Origin: Streptomyces caniscabiei
GTDB taxonomy: Bacteria > Actinomycetota > Actinomycetes > Streptomycetales > Streptomycetaceae
DNA: 64,000 nucleotides
Reading direction: 5' to 3'
Assembly (NCBI RefSeq): GCF_014930365.1
Contig: NZ_JABXWI010000026.1
Span: forward strand, 47,285 to 111,284
Below are positions 40,766 to 51,152 of the stretch, in pieces. The first letter of the stretch is position 1, and every line of letters starts with the position of its first letter. Position numbers and translations under genes: made by a program. The notes below the pieces were generated by a model that saw only the letters and a program-made list of their open reading frames with translations, made no database searches and had not been told where the DNA came from.

Positions 40766-42865
40766 TCAATCTTTCGCGGATGCACTACGGATTTCGTAGG
40801 CGTTAGCACCCTGTTCCGGCTCGATCTCGCCGGTTTCGGGGTCCTGGGCCTCGTCGCCGAGCAGCCGCTCGGCGGCCGCCCGGTGCAGCCGGGCCGCCGC
40901 GGGGTCGCCGAGCCGCTCCAGGGTGTCGGCGATCCGCAGCTGGATCGCGGCCTGCAGCCGGACGTCGTCGGCGCGCCGCGCCCACTCCGCGGCCTCCTGG
41001 CAGGTCCGCAGCGCCTCCTCGGGCCGCCCGGCGTACTCCTGGACCCGCGCCATCTCGCTCAACACCCTTGCCTGGCCGCCCACATCGCCGAGCCGGCGGT
41101 GGCCGGTGAGCGCCGAGCTCCAGTTGCGCAGCGCCTCGCCGTACCGGCCCGCGTAGGTGTGCGCGGCGGCGATCCGGCCGTACAGCCGGGTGGCGTCCTC
41201 GCGCTCGTCCCGGGCCAGCCGCTGGGCCAGCGCCCTGCCGTACCAGTCGGCGGCCCGCTCGTAGTCCTCCAGCTCCTGATGGGCGGCGCCCACGGATTCC
41301 ATCGCGCGGCCGGTGGCGTACGGGTCGTTCGCCCGCCGTCCGGCGTCGAGCGCGGCCCGGTAGCGGGCCAGCGCCGCCGTCGTACGGCCGGTCCTGGCGT
41401 CCAGGTCGCCCAGGTTCAGCAGGGCGGCCGCCTGCTCGCGGGGCAGTTCGCGGCGCTCGGCGACATCGAGGACGAGCCCGTGCAGGTCGTACAGGTCCGG
41501 GGCGGCGGCCTGCGTGCCGAAGTGCGCCACCAGGGCTCTGACCAGCTGCGACATCAGGCGGCGGGCGAGGGTGTCCAGCTCGCCGTCGGCGACCGCGAGC
41601 CGGGCCGCGGCCAGCAGCGCGGGCCGGCGCACGCGCAGCCACTCCTCGGCGGCCCGGGGGGTCGGGAACCGCAGTTCCTTGGGCATCGCGAGGAGCTTCT
41701 CGCGGGCCAGCGGGCTGTCGGTCTCGGTGATGGCCCGGCAGGACTGCAGCAGCCGCACCGTCCGCTCCAGCATGCGCGCCCGGGCCAGCTGCAGTTCCCC
41801 CGGCCGCGCCTGGCTCTCCACGAGGGACCGCAGGAGCGGCTGGAGGCAACCGGGGACCTCGTACTGCGGCAGCGGCGAGTCGACCTCGTGCAGGAAGCCC
41901 AGGGCCACGAAGTCGTCCAGTGCGTCCCGGGCCGTGCCGACCGAGCAGCCGGCGAGGCCGGAGGCGATGTGCGGGTCGATGAGGCCGGCGGGGGCCAGGG
42001 CGAGCAACGGCAGTATCCGGGCGGCGGTGGTCGGCAGCGAGGCGTACGACAGCTTGAAGACCTTGGTGAGCGGCGGGCTGTCGTCCCCGTCGGCGCGCAG
42101 CTGTTTGGCAAGGTCGGCGACGGCGACGGAGGGCCGGGCGGCCAGCCAGCCCCCGGCGAGCCGCAGCGCGGCGGGCTGGGCCCCGCACACCTCGGCGAGC
42201 CCCTCGGCGGAGCGCGGGTCCACGGTGATGCGCACCGAGCCGCTGAAGCGTTCCAGCAGCTCCACGGCGGACTTGGTGTCCAGCCCGCCCAGGGTGCAGG
42301 GGCGGACGTCGGAGATACCCGTCAGCGGCCCGCCGGAGACCGCGACGACCAGGGAGTCCGGAGTGTCCGGCAGCAGCGCGTCGACCTGCTCGGCGTCGGC
42401 CGCGTCGTCCAGCAGGAGCACCACCCGGCGGTCGGCCAGCGCAGCGCGCAGCGCCTCGCTGAGGTCGTCCTCGTCGGCACCGGCCGGCGCCGGGAGTCCG
42501 AGCCCCCCGAGCAGATCCCGCGCCGCGCGCTCGATCGGGATCCGGGTGCCGTCGGGTTCGGTGAGCCGGGTCCGCAGCAGCCCATCGGGGTAACCGTCGG
42601 TAACTTGCCGGACGAGTTCCTCGGCGAGCGCGGTGCGGCCGAAGCCGGGCCGGCCGGCGATGAGCAGCACGCGCGCGTGGGGCGCCTTGCGGCCCGCCAG
42701 GGTGTTGAGCCCGGCACGGTCGATGTCGGCCCGCAGTTCCTTCAACTCTCGCGTACGGCCCAGGAACTGACTCTCCGTGAGGGCGGCCTCGACAGCCGGG
42801 GGCCGCCCCGTTCCGGACACCCGGGCATCCCCGAGATCCACCGCCTGATCCGCCACGGGCCACAC
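40766..42865 (-). CDS. STAND-type NB-ARC ATPase with TPR repeats, Arg in Walker A
   Basis: A 699-residue signalling ATPase. After LGRTRELKELRADIDRAGLN the P-loop reads LLIAGRPGFGRTALAEEL: the Walker Lys is Arg (codon CGC). Walker B is VVLLLDDAADAEQ. Winged-helix and NB-ARC segments (KVFKLSYASLPTTAARILPL, then CSVGTARDALDDFVALGFLH) follow to about residue 330. From about 450 to 660 there are at least five TPR repeats (AALLNLGDLDARTGRTTAAL, AHQELEDYERAADWYGRALA, ATRLYGRIAAAHTYAGRYGE ...). No N-terminal effector domain such as a BTAD or HTH is present, so it is probably a scaffold whose effector acts in trans. Single gene upstream of ald. Confidence 0.82.
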   Translation of the reverse strand: MWPVADQAVDLGDARVSGTGRPPAVEAALTESQFLGRTRELKELRADIDRAGLNTLAGRKAPHARVLLIAGRPGFGRTALAEELVRQVTDGYPDGLLRTRLTEPDGTRIPIERAARDLLGGLGLPAPAGADEDDLSEALRAALADRRVVLLLDDAADAEQVDALLPDTPDSLVVAVSGGPLTGISDVRPCTLGGLDTKSAVELLERFSGSVRITVDPRSAEGLAEVCGAQPAALRLAGGWLAARPSVAVADLAKQLRADGDDSPPLTKVFKLSYASLPTTAARILPLLALAPAGLIDPHIASGLAGCSVGTARDALDDFVALGFLHEVDSPLPQYEVPGCLQPLLRSLVESQARPGELQLARARMLERTVRLLQSCRAITETDSPLAREKLLAMPKELRFPTPRAAEEWLRVRRPALLAAARLAVADGELDTLARRLMSQLVRALVAHFGTQAAAPDLYDLHGLVLDVAERRELPREQAAALLNLGDLDARTGRTTAALARYRAALDAGRRANDPYATGRAMESVGAAHQELEDYERAADWYGRALAQRLARDEREDATRLYGRIAAAHTYAGRYGEALRNWSSALTGHRRLGDVGGQARVLSEMARVQEYAGRPEEALRTCQEAAEWARRADDVRLQAAIQLRIADTLERLGDPAAARLHRAAAERLLGDEAQDPETGEIEPEQGANAYEIRSASAKD

Positions 42866-43028
42866 TCCCGTCCCACCGCACGCGCAAGCCCGCCGGGACT
42901 CCGGTTCGGGCGTTTCCCGAGCCTAGTTCACGCTCTGCGACGATCAGGGCGGAGCGGGGCGGTGAGATCGCTCGATCGGATCAGCAGATCGTACGACTGG
43001 TGCGGTGAGGGTGACGAGAAGAAGAGCC

Positions 43029-43073
43029 GCGCCCCAGATGCTTTCAGGGGCGCGGGGAACTGCGCGACAAGCC
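43029..43073. repeat. Streptomyces dispersed REP-like element, copy B
   Basis: GCGCCCC, a short loop and GGGGCGC form a stem, and the sequence continues GGGGAACTGCGCGACAAGCC. It is the reverse-strand counterpart of the element at 24784-24820. Confidence 0.65.
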
Positions 43074-43132
43074 ACGACGGACCCGCAGCTCACCCACGAC
43101 CCGCGGCCCAGACGTGATCCGAACGACAGGCC

Positions 43133-43759
43133 CTAGCTCTCGAACGGCCGCGCGGGCCAAGCCGCCTCAGCGGGGCGCAACCCCTCGACGCCGCCGTTCG
43201 CGCGCGCGGCCACCAGCGAAAGCACCCCCACCACAAGGCAGTTGTTGTGCAGTTCCCCGGCGAGCACCCCCCGCACCAGCTCGTCCAGCGGCACCCGGGC
43301 CAACTCCATGTCGGCCTCCTCGTCCTCCACGTCGAACCGCCGGCCCTCGGCCTCGGAGAGGTCCCGGGCCAGGAAGATCCGCACGGCCTCGTCGCAGCCG
43401 CCGGGCGTGGTGTAGACGTCGGTGAGGACCCGCCACTCCTCCGCCTTGACGTGCGCCTCCTCGTACAGCTCGCGCTGGGCCGCGTGCAGCGGGTTCTCGC
43501 CGGGCACGTCGAGCAGCCCGGCCGGGATCTCCCACAGCTTCTCGCGGACCGGGTGCCGGTACTGCCGGATGACGAGGACGCGGTCCTGGTCGTCGACGGC
43601 GAGGACGGCGACGGACCCGGGGTGCACCTGGTAGTCGCGGCGGACGACCGACCCGTCGGGCATCACCACGTCGTCCGTGCGCACGGAGGTCTTCTTGCCG
43701 ACGAACGGGGTCTCGCTCGCCCGGACCTCCCACTCCTCGGCGGTGTCCTTGATCGTCAT
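43133..43759 (-). CDS. ADP-ribose pyrophosphatase-type NUDIX hydrolase
   Basis: A 208-residue NUDIX enzyme of the ADP-ribose pyrophosphatase group. After RRDYQVHPGSVAVLAVDDQD comes RQYRHPVREKLWEIPAGLLD and the NUDIX box: GLLDVPGENPLHAAQRELYE then EAHV. In that box the spacing G-x5-E-x7-R-E-x-x-E-E is preserved, with A replacing the first position of E-x-G. The Pro/Gly-rich loop with VYTTPGGCDEAVRIFLARDL is also typical. GGAGGA precedes the ATG at 43759. It lies 96 bp after the pyrG stop codon, and its own promoter is probable because of the hairpin between them. Confidence 0.9.
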   Translation of the reverse strand: MTIKDTAEEWEVRASETPFVGKKTSVRTDDVVMPDGSVVRRDYQVHPGSVAVLAVDDQDRVLVIRQYRHPVREKLWEIPAGLLDVPGENPLHAAQRELYEEAHVKAEEWRVLTDVYTTPGGCDEAVRIFLARDLSEAEGRRFDVEDEEADMELARVPLDELVRGVLAGELHNNCLVVGVLSLVAARANGGVEGLRPAEAAWPARPFES

Positions 43760-43791
43760 GTCGACTCGTCCTCCCACACATGCGAAAAGAA

Positions 43792-43827
43792 ACCGGGGCA
43801 CACGTCCCGAAAGACGCGCACCCCGGT
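43792..43827 (-). terminator. Hairpin behind pyrG
   Basis: ACCGGGG (43792-43798) pairs with CCCCGGT (43821-43827) around a 22-nt partly structured loop, downstream of pyrG and within the NUDIX leader. Confidence 0.4.
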
Positions 43828-43855
43828 CACCGTACAGCTCTCGCGCCGCTCGGCT

Positions 43856-45514
<1,659 letters not shown>

Positions 45515-46080
45515 GGCCAAGAGGGGGCTCCCGTGGTCGCGGTTCGGTGTGCGGGTCGGCCGCCGCCCGAGCTCATCCGTCGGGGGTGCCTTCGCTGCGG
45601 TTCGGGGGTCCCTCTTGCGTCGGGGCGCCCACCGGTCCACGGGCTACCAGGGTATCAGCGACGGGACACGATCGCTTCCGGCCACGCTCCGCGCACGGGC
45701 CGACACGGACCTCGTACGATCGTCGGGGCATCCCGGTCGGTCTTCACCATTAGCTCACCCGTTCGGCTCACCCGTGTTGCCTGGAGCGGCACGCGGAGCC
45801 CTCCGGTGCGTCGTATCCTCTTCGGACACTCGCTGCCGAGCGCGGCCGGCGCGACGGCACCACCCCCGCCCGTCTCCGGTAATCATGAGAGCTCGTCAGT
45901 GCGTTGAGCAACGATCGCCTCATTTGCGTTGAGGATCGTTGAGCGACATCGCATGACACCGTCCCTTGGATCACTCTGGAAACATGGTTCCTTTGTCGAT
46001 CCCTTGGGTCCCCTGACCGCACACCGCACAGCGACCGCCCCTCGGGGGGCGACGACGTGGCCGTTCGACTGGAGTTGCAC
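45515..46080. other. Divergent region pyrG / GH15 with CAACGATC dyad
   Basis: About 560 bp without a convincing gene. An inverted repeat CAACGATC (45909-45916) ... GATCGTTG (45934-45941), whose inner parts also pair (CCTCA/TTGAGG), lies 140 bp upstream of the GH15 start and could be an operator or RNA stem. The open frames here are low-complexity shadows. Confidence 0.4.
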
Positions 46081-47883
46081 GTGGCCGGGCGCATCGAAGA
46101 CTACGCACTCATCGGAGACATGCAGACCGCCGCGCTGGTCTGCCGGGACGGCACGGTCGATTGGCTGTGCCTGCCCCGCTTCGACTCCCACGCCGTCTTC
46201 GCCGGACTGCTCGGCACCGAGGAGCACGGGTTCTGGAGACTGGGTCCCGCGCACGCGGCCGACGCCGAGCCGCCCACGGCCTCCCGCCGCCGGTACCGCG
46301 GCGACTCGCTGATCCTGGAATCCGAGTGGGACACCCCGCGCGGCACGGTCCGTGTGACGGACTTCATGCCGCCGCGTGACGGCGCCCCGCAGCTGATCCG
46401 GATCGTGGAGGGCGTCAGCGGCCGGGTGCCGATGCGCTCGGCGCTGCGCATGCGGTTCTCGTACGGCCGGGTGGTGCCCTGGGTGCACAAGCACGAGGGA
46501 CGCACGGTGGCCGTCGCCGGGCCGGACTCGGTGTGGTTCGACACCGAGTGCGAGACCTACGGCAAGGCGCTGACCACCTACGCCGACTTCACCGTGACGC
46601 CGGGCGACCGGATCGCGTTCACGATCTCCTGGGAGCCCTCGCACAAGCAGCCCCCGCCGCTGCCGGAGCCCGAGCCCTCGCTCGTCGCCACGGAGGAGTT
46701 CTGGCGTGACTGGGTGGACCAGTGCACGTACCACGGCCCGTACCGCGAGGCCGTGGTCCGCTCGCTGATCACGCTGAAGGCCCTGACGTACGCCCCGACC
46801 GGCGGCATCGTCGCCGCGCCGACCACCTCCCTGCCGGAGCACGTCGGCGGCGTCCGCAACTGGGACTACCGCTACACCTGGCTGCGCGACGCGGCCATCA
46901 CCCTCTCCTCGCTGCTGCGCACCGGCTACCGCGACGAGGCCCGCGCCTGGCGCGAGTGGCTGCTGCGCGCCGTGGCCGGCGACCCGGAGAACCTGCAGAT
47001 CATGTACGGCATCGCCGGTGAGCGGGAGCTGGGCGAGGCCGAGCTGGAGTGGCTGCCCGGGTACGAGAACTCCGCGCCGGTCCGGGTCGGCAACGGCGCC
47101 GCCCACCAGCTCCAGCTGGACGTGTACGGCGAGGTCACCGAGGCCCTGCACCTGGCCCACATGACGGGCCTGGCCCGCAACGACTACGCCTCCCTCCTCC
47201 AGCTGAAGCTGATCCGCTACCTGGAGGACCACTGGGACGAGCCGGACGAGGGCATCTGGGAGGTGCGCGGTCCGCGCCGCCACTTCGTGCACTCCAAGGT
47301 CATGGCCTGGGTCGCGGTGGACCGCACGATCAAGCTCATCGAGTCCGGTGACGCGGACGGCCCGCTGGAGAAGTGGCGCGAGCTGCGCGACGACATCCAC
47401 CGGGACGTGTGCGAGAAGGGCTACGACAAGGAGCGCAACACCTTCACCCAGTCGTACGGCTCCAAGGAGCTGGACGCCTCGCTGCTCCTCATCCCCCAGA
47501 TGGGCTTCCTGCCGCCGGACGACAAGCGGGTCATCGGCACCATCGAGGCGATCCAGCGCGAGCTGTCGACCCCGGACGGCTTCATCCTGCGCTACCCGAC
47601 CTCCGGCGAGGAGGAGGGCGTGGACGGGCTGCCGGGCGACGAGGGCGCGTTCCTCGCCTGCTCGTTCTGGATGGCGGACGACCTGGCGATGATCGGCCGG
47701 GTCGACGAGGCCCGCAAGCTCTTCGAGAAGCTGCTCTCCCTGCGCAACGACCTCGGCCTCCTCGCCGAGGAATGGGACCCGGTGCTCAAGCGCCAGGTCG
47801 GCAACTTCCCGCAGGCGTTCAGCCACGTCCCCCTCATCGACACGGCCCTGCGGCTGACCGCCTCGGGGGCGTACGGCGGCTGA
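46081..47883 (+). CDS. GH15 glycoside hydrolase (glucoamylase/trehalase type)
   Basis: A 600-residue cytoplasmic inverting glycosidase of the (alpha/alpha)6-barrel GH15 family. An N-terminal beta-sandwich (IEDYALIGDMQTAALVCRDG ... DWLCLPRFDSHAVFAGLLG) precedes the barrel. The barrel carries VRNWDYRYTWLRDAAITLSS (substrate pocket), IMYGIAGERELGEAELEWLP, RVGNGAAHQLQLDVYGEV and the catalytic-base region LLAEEWDPVLKRQVGNFPQA. No signal peptide. Actinobacterial members of this group include trehalases; glucan or trehalose is the likely substrate. GTG 46081 is chosen because GGAG lies 7 nt upstream; GTG 46057 would add 8 residues. Confidence 0.88.
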   Translation: MAGRIEDYALIGDMQTAALVCRDGTVDWLCLPRFDSHAVFAGLLGTEEHGFWRLGPAHAADAEPPTASRRRYRGDSLILESEWDTPRGTVRVTDFMPPRDGAPQLIRIVEGVSGRVPMRSALRMRFSYGRVVPWVHKHEGRTVAVAGPDSVWFDTECETYGKALTTYADFTVTPGDRIAFTISWEPSHKQPPPLPEPEPSLVATEEFWRDWVDQCTYHGPYREAVVRSLITLKALTYAPTGGIVAAPTTSLPEHVGGVRNWDYRYTWLRDAAITLSSLLRTGYRDEARAWREWLLRAVAGDPENLQIMYGIAGERELGEAELEWLPGYENSAPVRVGNGAAHQLQLDVYGEVTEALHLAHMTGLARNDYASLLQLKLIRYLEDHWDEPDEGIWEVRGPRRHFVHSKVMAWVAVDRTIKLIESGDADGPLEKWRELRDDIHRDVCEKGYDKERNTFTQSYGSKELDASLLLIPQMGFLPPDDKRVIGTIEAIQRELSTPDGFILRYPTSGEEEGVDGLPGDEGAFLACSFWMADDLAMIGRVDEARKLFEKLLSLRNDLGLLAEEWDPVLKRQVGNFPQAFSHVPLIDTALRLTASGAYGG

Positions 47884-47943
47884 CCGCGCGCCCTCCGGTC
47901 CGGCGCGCACGGCGGCGGACCGGGGCGCGCACAGGCGCACACG

Positions 47944-47955
47944 GCAAGCGCTTGC
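47944..47955. promoter_or_regulatory. GCAAGCGCTTGC palindrome
   Basis: A perfect 12-bp palindrome in the 189-bp gap between the GH15 and flavoprotein genes. Its form (central CG, GCAAG arms) is like LacI-family sugar-regulator operators. It is 118 bp before the flavoprotein start. Confidence 0.4.
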
Positions 47956-48072
47956 GCTCGCTGGTACGGGTGGGCGCGGGCGGCACCTCGTCACCGCCGA
48001 GCAGGCCCGATCCGCCTTGCCCGCCTAGCCTGGAAGGAGCCCTGTCCCCTGACCGAAAGGGGGCGGCTCACC

Positions 48073-49455
48073 ATGGCACCCTTTTCGAAGGCGCGGGCGG
48101 CGCTCGCCGCACTGCGCGCTGATCTGGTGGGCGACGTGTTCGCGCCGGACGACCCGGGGTACGACGACGCCCGCACGGTGTTCAACGCCATGATCGACCG
48201 GCGCCCGGCCGTGATCGCGCAGTGCGCCGACGAGACCGATGTCGTCCGCTCGGTCTGCTTCGCCCGCGACCTCGACCTGAAGATCGCGGTGCGCGGCGGC
48301 GGCCACAGCGTGGCCGGAATGGCGCTGAACGACAACGGGCTCGTCATCGACCTCCGCCGTATGCACGAGGTCACGGTCGACCCCGCGTCCAGAACCGCAC
48401 GGGTAGGCGGCGGCGCCACCATGAGCCACCTCGACCGCGCCACCGAGCCCCACCGCCTGGCCACCACCGGAGGCCGCGCGTCGACCACTGGGGTCGGCGG
48501 CTTCGTCCTCGGCGGCGGCAGCGGCTGGCTGGACCGCACCTTCGGGCTCGCCGTCGACAACCTGCTCGGCGTCGAACTGGTGACCGCCGACGGACACGCC
48601 GTCCACGCGGACACCGAGGAGCACCCGGACCTGTTCTGGGCCCTGCACGGCGGCGGCGGGAACTTCGGCGTGGCCACCGCGCTCACCCTCCGGCTGCACG
48701 AACTGCCCGCCTTCGCCGTCGCCCTGCTGCTCTACCGCCCGGAACACGGCCCGGAGGTGATCCGCGTGTACCGCGAGGTCGTCGAGACCGGACCGCGCGA
48801 GGCGAGCGGCGGCGTCCTCTATCTCACCGCCCCGCCCGAGGAGTTCGTCCCCGAGCACCAGGTGGGCAGGCTCACCTGCGCCGTCCTGCTGACGTACGCG
48901 GGCACCGAGGACGACATGCGCAAGGTCGCCCAGCCGCTCCTGGCGATGCCGCACGAGGCCGAGCTCGTCGGCGCGATGCCGTACGCGGACGTGCAGTGCA
49001 TGATCGACGACCCGCCGGGCATGCGGAACTACTGGTCGGCGGAGTATCTGACCGGCCTGCCGGACGAGTTGGTGGACGTGCTCGCCACCCGCGCCTGGTC
49101 GATGCCCGTGCCGACCGGCACCCAGCACGTGCTCTTCCCGCTCGGCGGCGCGATACCGGAGGGCCCCGCCCACTACCCGGTCCCCTACCGGGACTCACCC
49201 TGGGTCGTCCACCCCTTCGGCGTCTGGGAGGACCCCGAGGACGACGACCGGTGCAAGCGCTGGGTACGGGACGTGCGCGCCGACGTACGGCCGTGGAGCA
49301 CCGGCGACGTCTACCTCAACTTCGTCGGCGACGAGGGCGCCGACCGGGTCGTCGCCGGTCTCGGCGTCGACAACTACCGGCGGCTGACGGCGGTGAAGAC
49401 CGCGTACGACCCCGACAACGTCTTCCGCTTCAACCACAACATCCCGCCGGCCTGA
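48073..49455 (+). CDS. BBE-type FAD-linked oxidoreductase
   Basis: A 460-residue flavoprotein of the berberine-bridge-enzyme/p-cresol methylhydroxylase fold. The FAD-binding half has AVRGGGHSVAGMALND (His for covalent FAD attachment) and TTGGRASTTGVGGFVLGGGS. The BBE C-terminal motif is AYDPDNVFRFNHNIPP. A second covalent Cys typical of bicovalent enzymes is not obvious. There is no signal peptide. Substrates of such proteins range from sugars to antibiotics; none can be named here. AAGGGGG is the ribosome site. Confidence 0.85.
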   Translation: MAPFSKARAALAALRADLVGDVFAPDDPGYDDARTVFNAMIDRRPAVIAQCADETDVVRSVCFARDLDLKIAVRGGGHSVAGMALNDNGLVIDLRRMHEVTVDPASRTARVGGGATMSHLDRATEPHRLATTGGRASTTGVGGFVLGGGSGWLDRTFGLAVDNLLGVELVTADGHAVHADTEEHPDLFWALHGGGGNFGVATALTLRLHELPAFAVALLLYRPEHGPEVIRVYREVVETGPREASGGVLYLTAPPEEFVPEHQVGRLTCAVLLTYAGTEDDMRKVAQPLLAMPHEAELVGAMPYADVQCMIDDPPGMRNYWSAEYLTGLPDELVDVLATRAWSMPVPTGTQHVLFPLGGAIPEGPAHYPVPYRDSPWVVHPFGVWEDPEDDDRCKRWVRDVRADVRPWSTGDVYLNFVGDEGADRVVAGLGVDNYRRLTAVKTAYDPDNVFRFNHNIPPA

Positions 49456-49476
49456 CGAGCGGGTACCGTCCGCTGC

Positions 49477-51126
49477 ATGGACACCCGTCAAGGCCGCGAA
49501 CCAGGTGAGGGCCGCGAGGCACAGGGCGGCATCACCGTGCGGCGGGCGCTGGAGCTGCCCGGACTGCGCGGCGGGCTGCCGGAGGTCCTCGCGGGCGCCG
49601 ACCGGCTGCACCGCACCGTGCGCTGGGTGCACGCGGGCGAGGTCCCCAACATCGCCTCGCTCCTCAAGGGCGGCGAGCTGCTGCTGACCACCGGGTACGG
49701 GCTCGGCACCCGCCCCGCCGACCAGCGCGCGTTCGTCCGGACCCTCGCCGAGCGCGGTATCTCGGCCCTGGTCGTCGAACTGGGCCCGCGGTTCACCCGG
49801 CTCCCCCCGGCCCTCGTCGAGACGGCGCGCTCGGCGGGGCTCCCGCTCGTCCAACTGCACCGCGAGGTGGCCTTCGTGACGGTCACCGAGGAGATCCACA
49901 CCGAGATCGTCAACGGCCACTACGCGCTCCTGCAGCAGGCCGAGGAGGTCCACCGCCGCTGCACCGAGGCCCTGCTCGGCGGCGGCGGAGTGCCGCAGGT
50001 CCTCGGCATCCTGGCCGACTTCAGCGGCAACCCGGTCTTCCTGGAGACCCCCGACGGACAGCTGCTGTACGCCGCCGGGACCGGTCCGGCGGACACCGAT
50101 CCGCTCCAGGTGTGGGAGGGGCTGCGCGACCGGCACCAGGACGAGCCGCCCGCCGGGACGACCCTCGTCGACGTACCCGGCGGCGGTCCCGGCACCGGCT
50201 CGGTACGGGCCCGTCTGGTCCTCCTGCCCGTCGTGGCCCCCTCGGCGCCCGTCCACCGGATGGCGGCCGAGCGCGCGGCCGGCATCCTCGCCGTCGTCCT
50301 GATGCAGGCCCGGCAGGAGGAGGAGCTGGCCGCACGGGGACGCGGCGACTTCCTCACCGACCTCGCCGAGGGCCGGGTCCGGGCCGAGGACGCGCCCGCG
50401 CAGGCCCGCGTCCTCGGCTTCAAGCCGGGCGCCGGCCCGCTGCTGCCGGTCGTGATGCGGCTCGCCGACGGCCTCTCCCCCGGCGGGGGCTGGGCCGTCC
50501 TGGCCCGCGCGGTGGCCGAGGAGCTGGCCTCCGTGGGCGTACCCGTGCTGCTCGGCGTACGCCCCGTGGAGGGCCGCGTACCGCTGCTGCTGGGCCTGCG
50601 CGCGGAGTCGGAGCGGCCGGCGGTGGCCGACAGGGTCTCGGCGGCGCTCCGGGCCGGCGCGGAGCGCGCCGGGACGCAGCGGCCGGGCGGCCGGCCGCCC
50701 GTGGTGGTCGTCGGCGTGCCCGGCGGCTGGGCAGCCGCCTCGGCGGGCCTCAGGCACGCGGCGGAGACGGCGACGGCCGCGCAGGGACTGGCCGACCGAC
50801 CCTGGTACGACGCCCGGCGCCTCGACATCGACCTGCTGCTGTGGCGACTGCGCGACCACCCCGACCTGGCCGCCTTCGTGGACCGCGCGATCGGCCCTCT
50901 GCGCGACCACGACGAGCGGTCCAGGCCGCCGCTGCTGCCGACTCTGGAGACCTATCTCGCGCACGCCGGCCGCAAGGCGGAGACCGCCCGCGAACTGCAC
51001 CTCAACCGCCAGACCCTCTACAACCGTCTCGCCCGCATCGGCGAACTGCTCGGCACCGATCTGGACGACCCCCAGGCGGTGCTGGCCCTGAGCCTGGCCC
51101 TGCGGGCACGCCGACACGTCGGCTGA
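49477..51126 (+). CDS. PucR-family transcriptional regulator
   Basis: A 549-residue regulator. The N-terminal PucR ligand-binding domain has TVRRALELPGLRGGLPEVL, RTVRWVHAGEVPNIASLL, GGELLLTTGYG and GISALVVELG. The middle is a GGDEF-like/CdaR region. The C-terminal PucR-type helix-turn-helix is HAGRKAETARELHLNRQTLY, NRLARIGELLG. Members respond to purine-catabolic or related metabolites; the effector is not deducible. It starts 21 bp after the flavoprotein gene on the same strand and may control it. Confidence 0.88.
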   Translation: MDTRQGREPGEGREAQGGITVRRALELPGLRGGLPEVLAGADRLHRTVRWVHAGEVPNIASLLKGGELLLTTGYGLGTRPADQRAFVRTLAERGISALVVELGPRFTRLPPALVETARSAGLPLVQLHREVAFVTVTEEIHTEIVNGHYALLQQAEEVHRRCTEALLGGGGVPQVLGILADFSGNPVFLETPDGQLLYAAGTGPADTDPLQVWEGLRDRHQDEPPAGTTLVDVPGGGPGTGSVRARLVLLPVVAPSAPVHRMAAERAAGILAVVLMQARQEEELAARGRGDFLTDLAEGRVRAEDAPAQARVLGFKPGAGPLLPVVMRLADGLSPGGGWAVLARAVAEELASVGVPVLLGVRPVEGRVPLLLGLRAESERPAVADRVSAALRAGAERAGTQRPGGRPPVVVVGVPGGWAAASAGLRHAAETATAAQGLADRPWYDARRLDIDLLLWRLRDHPDLAAFVDRAIGPLRDHDERSRPPLLPTLETYLAHAGRKAETARELHLNRQTLYNRLARIGELLGTDLDDPQAVLALSLALRARRHVG

Positions 51127-51152
51127 GGCCGGACGCCGGCCCGGCCGTCAGG

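Noticed and set aside
43133..43759. Second NUDIX gene as part of the NUDIX/ADP-ribosylglycohydrolase system
   Set aside because: Ten kb away, single gene beside pyrG, without winged-helix part or palindromes; likely a housekeeping ADP-ribose pyrophosphatase.
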